A DNA stretch of 64,000 nt, taken from assembly GCF_004341515.1 (NCBI RefSeq), contig NZ_SLZF01000002.1, positions 186,001 to 250,000 of the forward strand. Direction: 5' to 3'. Each line of letters opens with the position of its first letter. Position 1 is the first letter of the stretch. The notes beneath the pieces were generated by a model that made no database searches, was not told the origin of the DNA, and saw nothing but the letters and a program-made list of their open reading frames with translations. Origin of the DNA: Allobosea sp. BK604 (GTDB lineage Bacteria > Pseudomonadota > Alphaproteobacteria > Rhizobiales > Beijerinckiaceae). A program made the position numbers and the translations under genes. This document shows positions 29,481 to 36,606 of the stretch, in pieces.

Positions 29481-30506
29481 TCAGAAGATCGGCTTGCCGG
29501 AGTTGTCGGTGACGCCCTTCCAGGCGGCGCGGACCTGATCCTTGACGTTGGCCGGAAGCGGCACGTAGTCGAGGTCGAGAGCGAGCTGGTCACCCTTCGA
29601 GTAGGCCCAGTCGACGAACTTCAGGGCAGCCTGAACCTCTTCCGGCTTCTCCGGCTTGGCGTGGACGAGCAGGAAGGTGGCGGAGGTGATCGGCCAGGCC
29701 TGAGCGCCCTTCTGGTTGTTCAGCGAGATGCCGAAGCCAGGAGCCTCGTTCCAGTTGGCGTTGGCGGCAGCGGCCTGGAAGGCCTTGTCGTCCGGAGCCG
29801 GGAAGTTGCCGTCAGCGTTCTTGACGAGAGCGTAGGCCAGCTTGTTCTGCTTGGCATAGGCGTACTCGACATAGCCGATCGAGTTGGCGACCTGCTTGAC
29901 CGAAGCCGAGACGCCTTCGTTGCCCTTCCCGCCGATGCCGACCGGCCACTGGACCGACTGGTTGGTGCCGATCTTGGACTTCCAGTCAGCCGAGACACGC
30001 GAGAGATAGTCGGTGAACACGTAGGTCGTGCCCGAGCCGTCCGAACGATAGACCGGGTTGATGTTGGCGTCGGGCAGCTTGATGTCGGCGTTCAGGGCGA
30101 CGATCTTGGGATCGTTCCACTTCTTGATGTTGCCCATGTAGATCTCGGCGATCAGCTCGCCCGAGAGCTTGAGCTTGCCGGCTTCGACGCCAGCGACGTT
30201 GATGGCCGGAACGACGCCGCCCATGACGGTCGGGAACTGGATCAGGCCGTCCTTCTTGAGGTCGTCGCCCGGGAGCGGGGCGTCGGTCGCGCCGAAGGCG
30301 ACGGTCTTGGCCTTGATCTGACGGATGCCGCCACCCGAGCCGATCGACTGATAGTTCAGGCCGACATTGGTCTCTTTCTTGTAGGCTTCAGCCCACTTCG
30401 AATAGATCGGGAAGGGAAAGGTGGCGCCAGCGCCGGTGATGTCAGCGGCCTGGGCAACGCCGGCAAGACCGACTGTCGCAGCCGCGAGAATGAGAATTTT
30501 GCGCAT
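29481..30506 (-). CDS. pstS: Phosphate-binding periplasmic protein PstS
   Basis: A 341-residue protein with a signal peptide ('MRKILILAAATVGLAGVAQA', cleavage before Ala-Asp). The mature protein begins 'DITGAGATFPFPIYSKWAEAY', the PstS signature; 'GSGGGIRQI', 'FGATDAPLPGDDL' and 'RSDGSGTTYVFTDYLS' form the phosphate-binding site. It captures phosphate in the periplasm for PstCAB. It is the first gene of the operon, 55 bp from the Pho box. Confidence 0.96.
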   Translation of the reverse strand: MRKILILAAATVGLAGVAQAADITGAGATFPFPIYSKWAEAYKKETNVGLNYQSIGSGGGIRQIKAKTVAFGATDAPLPGDDLKKDGLIQFPTVMGGVVPAINVAGVEAGKLKLSGELIAEIYMGNIKKWNDPKIVALNADIKLPDANINPVYRSDGSGTTYVFTDYLSRVSADWKSKIGTNQSVQWPVGIGGKGNEGVSASVKQVANSIGYVEYAYAKQNKLAYALVKNADGNFPAPDDKAFQAAAANANWNEAPGFGISLNNQKGAQAWPITSATFLLVHAKPEKPEEVQAALKFVDWAYSKGDQLALDLDYVPLPANVKDQVRAAWKGVTDNSGKPIF

Positions 30507-30560
30507 TGAGGAGCCCTCTGTGGGTCACAGGTTTAGCGGCTTTGCTCAAACACCCTCTCT

Positions 30561-30578
30561 ATGACAGTCACATGACAG
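30561..30578 (-). promoter_or_regulatory. Pho box upstream of pstS
   Basis: On the minus strand the sequence is CTGTCAT, GTGA, CTGTCAT: two perfect 7-bp half sites with the 11-bp period bound by PhoB. It ends 55 bp upstream of the pstS start, so PhoB should activate the whole operon. Further CGTCATG/CGTCTTA half-site-like elements lie at 30581-30610. Confidence 0.85.
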
Positions 30579-30644
30579 ATCGTCATGTTAGCCGTCTTAT
30601 ATCCGTCATGTGACATCGTGTCCGGACGCGGCTCGTTAACCTTT

Positions 30645-31709
30645 TCAGGCCGATAGGGGCCGATTCTGCGCTTCCAGGCGCGGCAATATGGCCTTGAAGG
30701 TGGCGCCCTTGCCCAGCGCGCTCTCGATGGTGAGCCGCCCGCGGTGGCGTAGCACGATATGTTTCACGATGGCGAGACCGAGTCCGGTGCCACCCGCCTC
30801 GCGGCTCGCCGCCGTATCGACCCGGTAGAAGCGCTCGGTCAGGCGCGGCAGGTGCTCGGGCGCGATGCCCGGGCCGTCATCGCGGACGCTGACGCTGGCC
30901 TCGGCCGGGCCGGCGGCGACGTCGATCTGGACCTCGCCATTCTCGCGCCCGTATTTGATGGCGTTCTCGACGAGGTTCTCCATCAGCCGCAGCAATTCGT
31001 CGCGGTCGCCAGCGACCTTGACCGGCTCGGGCGGCAGGTGGAGGTGCAAGGCGACCTTGCGCTCGCGCGCCATCAGGGTGAGGGAATCGACGATCTCGCG
31101 GGAGATGCCGGCGAGATCGACCGGCGTTTCCGGCGCCAGGTGGGCGCGCAGCTCGATCCTGGAGAGCGACAGGAGGTCGTCGACCAGGCGCGCCATGCGC
31201 AGGCCCTGCTCGCGCATGATCGAGAGGAAGCGGTCGCGGGCACCGGCATCGTTGCGGGCCGGGCCCTGCAGGGTTTCGACGAAGCCGAGCAGCGAGGCCA
31301 GAGGCGTGCGCAGCTCGTGGCTGGCATTGGCGACGAAGTCGACGCGCATGCGCTCGGTGACTCGCAGCTCGCTGAGATCCTCGAAGGTCAGCATGACCGA
31401 GCGACGCCAGCCGGCACCCTTGAGCGCGGCGATATGGATGCGGAAGGTCCTCTCGACCGGCACGCGCTCGACCAGCTCGATGACGCGGCGTCCGCCATCG
31501 CGCGAGACATCCTCGATGGCGTCGATCAGATCGGGATCGCGCAGGACGAGCGTCAGCGGCTGGCCCTTCTCGAGCGCCGGAATCAGCGCCAGCATTGCCG
31601 GGCTCAAGGCCTGTGCGACGCCCTGCGGGTCGAGCAGCACCACGGCCGAGCCGAGCGCCTCGACCAGCGCGGCGGTAACCGGTGCCTGAGGATCGACGAC
31701 ATCGAACAT
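30645..31709 (-). CDS. phoR: Phosphate regulon sensor histidine kinase PhoR
   Basis: A 354-residue kinase. Residues 10-115 are a PAS-like domain; the dimerisation/phosphoacceptor helix has His131 in 'FVANASHELRTPLASLLGF'. The ATPase domain shows N ('LMENLVENAIKYG'), G1 ('VRDDGPGIAPEHLP'), F and G2 ('GGTGLGLAIVKHI') boxes. It should phosphorylate PhoB. Unlike many PhoR proteins it has no visible transmembrane segment at this start or at the upstream ATG at 31718. I prefer 31709 because GGAAGG is then at normal distance. It lies 138 bp upstream of pstS on the same strand. Confidence 0.9.
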   Translation of the reverse strand: MFDVVDPQAPVTAALVEALGSAVVLLDPQGVAQALSPAMLALIPALEKGQPLTLVLRDPDLIDAIEDVSRDGGRRVIELVERVPVERTFRIHIAALKGAGWRRSVMLTFEDLSELRVTERMRVDFVANASHELRTPLASLLGFVETLQGPARNDAGARDRFLSIMREQGLRMARLVDDLLSLSRIELRAHLAPETPVDLAGISREIVDSLTLMARERKVALHLHLPPEPVKVAGDRDELLRLMENLVENAIKYGRENGEVQIDVAAGPAEASVSVRDDGPGIAPEHLPRLTERFYRVDTAASREAGGTGLGLAIVKHIVLRHRGRLTIESALGKGATFKAILPRLEAQNRPLSA

Positions 31710-31859
31710 GGAGCCCATGCCTTCCGGGGGGTAGAGGTGGTGCCCTATAGGACGCGGCGACGGCTCTGCCAATCGTGCCGCCTAAGGATAAATGCGAACG
31801 GCCATTTCCCTTCAGTCGACTGCCGGTCTAGCTTGACGAGCCAGCAAAGGAGTGAGGCG

Positions 31860-32825
31860 ATGGCGAAACCAGCTTCCGGTCTCAAGGCGAAGCGGGCCAG
31901 CCGGCCGAGGGCAAAAGCCAAGGCGAAGCGCCTGGCCAAGACCGTGACCACGCCGACCCTGCGGCGCAAGACGACGCCACGCCTGAGCTTCAACATCGAG
32001 GCGGAGGAGCTGCCGGCCGCGATCGAGGGCGCAGCCTTCCGCAGCGGCGACTATCCCTATGACAAGCGCATGAAGCGCAAGCGCTACCAGCGGGAGCTCG
32101 TGCCGCTGCAGATCGAGCTGCTCAAGCTGCTGAGCTGGGCGCGCGACAAGGGCGAGCGCATCGTCATCGTCTTCGAAGGTCGCGACGGTGCCGGCAAGGG
32201 CGGCGCGATCGCCCGCTTCACCCAGCATCTCAATCCGCGCCAGGCGCGCGTCGTGGCGCTGCCCAAGCCTTCCGATATCGAGAAGGGGCAATGGTATTTC
32301 CAGCGCTACGCGGCCGAGATGCCGTCTGCCGGCGAGGTCGTGTTCTTCGACCGCTCCTGGTACAACCGGGCCGGGGTCGAGCGGGCGATGGAGTTCTGCT
32401 CCCAGGAGCAGACCGACGCCTTCCTGCGCGAGGCGCCCGCCTTCGAGGGCATGCTGGCGCGCGACGGCATCCGCCTGATCAAGCTCTTCCTGAGCATCGG
32501 CAGGGAGATGCAGATGAGCCGGCTGCACGCGCGCTGGCACGACCCGCTGAAGCGCTGGAAGCTGTCGCCGATCGATTTCGAGGCGATCCCGCGCTTCGAC
32601 GCCTATTCCGACGCGTTCGAGCAGATGCTGATGCGGACCTCGACCGAATGGGCGCCATGGACCGTGATCCGGGCCAATGACAAGCTGCGCACAAGGCTCA
32701 ACGCCATCCGCCATGTGCTCCATGCCATTCCCTATGAGGACAAGGACGAGGCCGCGATCGGCGAGACCGACACGCAGATCGTGCTCAGCGCCAGGGCCTA
32801 TCTCGACGATGGCGGCGAGACATAG
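31860..32825 (+). CDS. ppk2: Polyphosphate kinase 2
   Basis: A 321-residue cytosolic enzyme transferring phosphate between polyphosphate and nucleotides. The first 45 residues are a very basic Lys/Arg/Ala tail. Walker A is 'EGRDGAGKGG' from about 106, followed by 'LPKPSDIEKGQWYFQRY', 'VVFFDRSWYNRAGVE' (Walker B and lid) and 'LIKLFLSIGREMQMSRL', all PPK2 hallmarks. AAGGAG precedes the ATG. It diverges from phoR, which fits a role in phosphate storage, but I see no Pho box in the 150-bp gap. Confidence 0.92.
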   Translation: MAKPASGLKAKRASRPRAKAKAKRLAKTVTTPTLRRKTTPRLSFNIEAEELPAAIEGAAFRSGDYPYDKRMKRKRYQRELVPLQIELLKLLSWARDKGERIVIVFEGRDGAGKGGAIARFTQHLNPRQARVVALPKPSDIEKGQWYFQRYAAEMPSAGEVVFFDRSWYNRAGVERAMEFCSQEQTDAFLREAPAFEGMLARDGIRLIKLFLSIGREMQMSRLHARWHDPLKRWKLSPIDFEAIPRFDAYSDAFEQMLMRTSTEWAPWTVIRANDKLRTRLNAIRHVLHAIPYEDKDEAAIGETDTQIVLSARAYLDDGGET

Positions 32826-32886
32826 AGCACGCGAACCGGTGCGCACTTGCTCGAGAATGCCGTAACCGATCCCGGGCCTCGCAGCC

Positions 32887-33861
32887 TCAGATATCGTGCC
32901 GCTTGATGCGCTTGATCATCTCGCTCAGCGCCAGCAGCACCAGCGCGAGAATGAAGGGCAGCAGGTAGTAGATGATGCGGAAGAGCACGAGCGCGCCGAC
33001 GACCTGCTCGTAAGGCAGCCGGTTCAGCGCCAGCAGCATCGTCGCCTCGAACACCCCAGCCCCGCCCGGCGCATGGCTGGCGATGCCGATCAGGCAGGCG
33101 AAGATATAGGCGGCAAGGAAGGCCGGATAATCGAGATTATGCCCACCGGGCAGCAGGACGAAGAGCACGGCGGCGGCGGCGCAGACCTCGCAGGCGCCGA
33201 GCGCCATCTGCGCCAGGGTGATGCCGAGGCCCGGCAGCGGCAGGTTCCAGCCGCTGAGGCGCAGGTTGCGCTCGTCGGTCGCGACCCAGACGAGATAGAA
33301 CAGCGTGCCGAGCGCGACCGCGGCGCCGACGCCCTGGACCACGAGCGGCGAGGTCCGCGCCAGCGTGGCGACGGAATCGGTGGCGTAAAACAGGCAGGCG
33401 CAGAGGATCGCCCCGAGGCCGAGCCAGAAGGTCAGGCCGGCGATGACGGTCAGGCTCGCGACCTCGGAGGCGCGCACGCCCTTGGCCGAATAGATCCAGT
33501 AGCGCACCGTGCCGCCGGTCACGAGCGGGAAGCCGAGCGTGAACGAGACGGAATAGCTGGTGAAGGAGGCCAGCGCCGTGGTGCGATAGGGAATGGAGAG
33601 GCCGAGCCGCTTCAGGGCGAGCGCATCATAGCCGGTCAGCAGCAGATAGCTCAGCGCAGAGAAGCCGAGCGCGAGCCCGATCTGGCGCCAGCTCGTCTGG
33701 TAGAAGGTCCGGGTGATCGCGGCCGGGTCCATCTCCCTTACGATGTGCCAGAGCACGACCAGCGAGGCGCTGAAGATGATGATGCTCGCCAGCGGGCCGA
33801 GCCACCACCAGCGACTGCGCCGCCGCAACGGCATTCCTGGCTCATGCGGGCCGAACGACAT
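32887..33861 (-). CDS. MprF-like lysylphosphatidylglycerol synthase transmembrane (UPF0104) protein
   Basis: A 324-residue inner-membrane protein with about eight helices. 'SYSVSFTLGFPLVTGGTVRYWIYSAKGV' and 'ACLIGIASHAPGGAGVFEATMLLAL' are the conserved motifs of the flippase-like half of MprF and UPF0104 proteins. The aminoacyl-transferase domain of full MprF is absent, so it may flip lipids only. It begins with 'MSFGPHEPGMPLRRRSRWWW', a basic pre-TM region. The start codon is ATG at 33861. Confidence 0.85.
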   Translation of the reverse strand: MSFGPHEPGMPLRRRSRWWWLGPLASIIIFSASLVVLWHIVREMDPAAITRTFYQTSWRQIGLALGFSALSYLLLTGYDALALKRLGLSIPYRTTALASFTSYSVSFTLGFPLVTGGTVRYWIYSAKGVRASEVASLTVIAGLTFWLGLGAILCACLFYATDSVATLARTSPLVVQGVGAAVALGTLFYLVWVATDERNLRLSGWNLPLPGLGITLAQMALGACEVCAAAAVLFVLLPGGHNLDYPAFLAAYIFACLIGIASHAPGGAGVFEATMLLALNRLPYEQVVGALVLFRIIYYLLPFILALVLLALSEMIKRIKRHDI

Positions 33862-34099
33862 ACGGTCTCATGGTCGGTTACGGGCGCAGCCTGTCGCGAC
33901 GACGCCGATTACGGGCGGGAGGGCGAAGCGCCCCGGCCCGACAGATAGCGCCTCATGCACGATGCACAAGCCGGGATGGCGCGCTGAATATGCGCCATGA
34001 GGCCTGCGCAGGGCGGAGCTGTCGCAGATCCGTCACAAGGCATGCGCCGCGTAATCGGAGAAATTGCGACTTCCGGGTCAAGCCCCGACGGCAGGTCGG

Positions 34100-34894
34100 C
34101 TATTCGCCGTCAATTCGTTGGCCGATATAGGCAATCGCCTGCTGGTAGACGCGCGCGGCGTTCCAGGCCTGGATGGCGGCAAAGTTCGACTCGCCTACCT
34201 GGTAGCCCGCTCCGGCCGTCCAGCCATGGGACTTCAGATAGTGGGCCGTGGAATTGAGCGCGCCCTGCGTCGTGTCGAGATCCCCGACGGAATATTCCAG
34301 AGCCGTCTTCGGCATGAATTGCGTTTGACCGATCTCGCCATGCATGGAACCCCGTGTCTGTGCCGTGAATTGGCCGCGATCGATCAGCTTGAGGGCGGCA
34401 TAGAGCTGATCGGTGAAGAGCTCCGGCCTGCGACAGTCATAGGCGAGCGTTGCCACGGACGAGAGCATGTTCTGGTTGCCCCGCTGGGATCCGAAGGCCG
34501 ATTCCAGCCCCCAGATCGCCAGCAGCGGCCCGGCCGGCACGCCATAGCGACGCTCGATGGATGCCAGGAGGGCGGCCTGGGATGTCTTGAGCTGGCGCCC
34601 GCGGGCTATGATCGCGTTGGCGCCGCGCTTTGCGAGGAACTGGTCCAGCGAAAGCCGAAAGCTCTTCAGCCCCCGATCGGCATTGATCGTGGCCGTCGCA
34701 TAGCGCGTGCCCATCAAGGCGCCGATTGCGGTAGGTCCAACACCACGGGCTCGTGCCTCCCCGGCGAAGTCCTGCTTCCAGGCCTCAAAACCGGCGGCGC
34801 TCCGACCACATTGCGCGGCAAGGGCATCACCCGTCATGGAGACTTGGCTCAAGACCGTCGCGGCAATCACTATGACAGCTGTCTTGATGCTCAT
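34100..34894 (-). CDS. Lytic murein transglycosylase, MltB-like (SLT_2)
   Basis: A 264-residue exported enzyme cleaving peptidoglycan with formation of anhydromuramic ends. Signal peptide 'MSIKTAVIVIAATVLSQVSMTGDALA'. The catalytic Glu is in 'LLAIWGLESAFG', followed by 'MLSSVATLAYDCRRPELF', 'GEIGQTQFMPKTALEYSVG' and 'SNFAAIQAWNAARVYQQAIAYIG'. There is no lipobox, so it should be periplasmic and soluble. No C-terminal peptidoglycan-binding domain is present. Confidence 0.9.
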   Translation of the reverse strand: MSIKTAVIVIAATVLSQVSMTGDALAAQCGRSAAGFEAWKQDFAGEARARGVGPTAIGALMGTRYATATINADRGLKSFRLSLDQFLAKRGANAIIARGRQLKTSQAALLASIERRYGVPAGPLLAIWGLESAFGSQRGNQNMLSSVATLAYDCRRPELFTDQLYAALKLIDRGQFTAQTRGSMHGEIGQTQFMPKTALEYSVGDLDTTQGALNSTAHYLKSHGWTAGAGYQVGESNFAAIQAWNAARVYQQAIAYIGQRIDGE

Positions 34895-35216
34895 CGGGCG
34901 CTTCCTATCGCGTTTATGGCCCGGCAGTGGAGCCGGGAGCCGGATTGCAGGCGACTATACGCTCCTACCACAGCAACATTTCTGTGGCGCTACAATCGGA
35001 CAAAGGCGCCGCGCCGCCGTGCGGTGATGATATGCCTTCTTGTTTTCGCATCGGCTTTTCCGAAAGCCGCAACCCACTTTTCGAGCCGATGATCTAGCTT
35101 CTTGTTTCGCATCGGCTTTTCCGAAAACCGCGATCCACTTTTCGGGCCGATGATCTAGCTTGTTGTTTTCGCATCGACTTTTCCGAAAACCGCGATGCAC
35201 TTTTCGGGCCGATCCG
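34895..35216. other. Intergenic region holding a tandem repeat array
   Basis: 322 bp between the transglycosylase start and the end of the GNAT gene. The left 138 bp should carry the transglycosylase promoter; the rest is three copies of repeat family 2 (35033-35220). I see no gene. Confidence 0.6.
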
Positions 35217-35220
35217 CTAG
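35033..35220. repeat. Three tandem copies of repeat family 2
   Basis: Three head-to-tail units of about 60-65 bp, each with TTCGCATCG, then TTTTCCGAAA, then CCACTTTTCG and GCCGAT. The units end in GATCTAGCT or CGCTAG. The second and third units differ at few positions, suggesting recent duplication; the first is slightly more diverged. The last base group overlaps the stop codon of the GNAT gene on the minus strand. Confidence 0.8.
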
Positions 35221-35660
35221 AATTCGCGCTTGTACCAGAAGGAGTCTTCCACGCGCGCCATGCCGGCCTTCTCGTAGAAGCCGACGGCCTCCGGAACCGA
35301 GGCGAGGATGAGGCTGACGCTCGGCCCGATCTGCCAGCGCACCTCGTCGAGCAGCCCCTTGCCGATGCCGAGCCCCTGTGCGGCCGGCGAAACGGCAAGC
35401 TCCGAGAGATAGCAGCACCAGGCGAAATCGGTGATGCAGCGCGCGACCCCGACCAGTTGCCGGCCCGGCTGATCGAGCCGCGCGGTGACGATCAGGTTGG
35501 CCGAGGAGAGCATTTTCTCCAGCCGCGGTTCGTCACCGACCGGGCGGATCTTGCCGAGACCGGATTCAACCAGCACGCGCCGGAAATCGAAGACGCCCAG
35601 ATTGGGCTCTTGGGCATAAATGATGCGGGATAGCTCACTCATATGGCGAGGCTGCACCAT
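35217..35660 (-). CDS. GNAT family N-acetyltransferase
   Basis: A 147-residue cytosolic protein with the GNAT core: 'LIVTARLDQPGRQLVGVARCITDFAWCCYLSELAVSPAAQGLGIGKGLLDEV', where 'QGLGIG' is the acetyl-CoA pyrophosphate loop, then 'ILASVPEAVGFYEKAGMARVEDSFWYK'. Substrate unknown. An ATG at 35642 ('MSELSRIIYAQ') is an alternative start; neither has a clear ribosome binding site. The stop lies in the repeat array. Confidence 0.85.
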   Translation of the reverse strand: MVQPRHMSELSRIIYAQEPNLGVFDFRRVLVESGLGKIRPVGDEPRLEKMLSSANLIVTARLDQPGRQLVGVARCITDFAWCCYLSELAVSPAAQGLGIGKGLLDEVRWQIGPSVSLILASVPEAVGFYEKAGMARVEDSFWYKREF

Positions 35661-36042
35661 CGGGCAGGAAATTCAAAGCCGTTCTGACCGTTTTTTCCGA
35701 AGATTGACCAAAAGGGTTGCCGCAGATGGCGCAACGGGAGCGCGATAAAATAGCGGGATCGATGCGGGAATGTGCCACTCGGTCGTAAGATTAGAGCCCT
35801 GTTTCGACATTATTTACGACAAGAGGAATTAGCGGAACAGGCTCTGTTCTAGCGCCAGTTCTTTTGCAGACCTGAGCCGCCTCGTCCTATATTTTTACCC
35901 AGGCCCGGCTAAATGACGGCTTGCACTCGTCAGCTGCGGGTTGAAACGCGACGGGCTCTCTGTGACGGCCAATACGGGCTGCTTGCCCTGTCCGGCGCCG
36001 GCACCGAAGAGGTGACGCCGGCACCGGCTGAGCGGAATCGCC
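35661..36042. other. Intergenic region, no gene seen
   Basis: 382 bp with lower GC in its middle. It holds an imperfect inverted repeat, AGAGCCCTGTT at 35793 and AACAGGCTCT at 35836, with a 32-base loop. The left end should hold the GNAT promoter. I find no coding sequence and no match to a known RNA. Confidence 0.4.
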
Positions 36043-36606
36043 TCAGGCGGTCTTGCGGAAGATCCGCAGCGTCTTGAAGCCCTCGACCTCCTCGACCGGG
36101 CACGATTTCATCCAGTCTGCGATCAGCCGCTCGGGAATGTCGTAGGCATAGGAGCCGGTGTAGAATAAGATATGGCCGCCGGCATCGGTCTGATCGGCGA
36201 AGAGCTTCATCACCTCGAGATCGGTCAGCGCGCCATAGGCATCGTTCTTCTCGCTGCGGAACTCGCCGCAATGGAAGAGCGTGACGATGTCGAAGCGCGG
36301 CAGCAGCCTGGCATTGCTGGTGTAGATGTCACCGAAATAGGCCGAATAGGTCTTGGTGAGGGTGGGGTTCTCGGTCGCGAGCTTGATGAAGGATTCATAT
36401 TCCTGCGGCGAGGCGGTGATGCCGAGGACGGTATTGTCGAGCGCCGGCTCGGCGCAGCGCATGCCAACATAGTGATGCCCGCCGGTGCCGAAATGGTAGA
36501 TGCGCTTGCCGGTAAGACGCTGCTCCTCCAGCCATTCGACGAAATGCACGTCGCAGGGGCATTGCTCGATCTCCAGGCCCCAATAGGCATCCCAAATGTT
36601 CAGCAT
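36043..36606 (-). CDS. Hypothetical protein with methyltransferase-like fold
   Basis: A 187-residue cytosolic protein. 'TGKRIYHFGTGGHHYVGMRCAEP' at about 31-54 resembles motif I of class I SAM-dependent methyltransferases, and 'RFDIVTLFHCGEF' resembles motif IV, but neither is canonical. There is a Cys-Pro-Cys near the start. The ATG overlaps the end of the ABC gene by seven bases and has GGAG at 8 bases, so it is coupled to the ABC protein. Function unknown. Confidence 0.65.
   Translation of the reverse strand: MLNIWDAYWGLEIEQCPCDVHFVEWLEEQRLTGKRIYHFGTGGHHYVGMRCAEPALDNTVLGITASPQEYESFIKLATENPTLTKTYSAYFGDIYTSNARLLPRFDIVTLFHCGEFRSEKNDAYGALTDLEVMKLFADQTDAGGHILFYTGSYAYDIPERLIADWMKSCPVEEVEGFKTLRIFRKTA

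Noticed and set aside
33862..34099. Structured-looking GC-rich gap, checked for a cobalamin or other riboswitch
   Set aside because: I found no B12 box or other conserved riboswitch core; only short chance hairpins.
33862..34100. Small open frames around 33870-34257 on the plus strand
   Set aside because: They are Arg/Pro/Ser-rich, lack ribosome binding sites and run into the lytic transglycosylase on the other strand.
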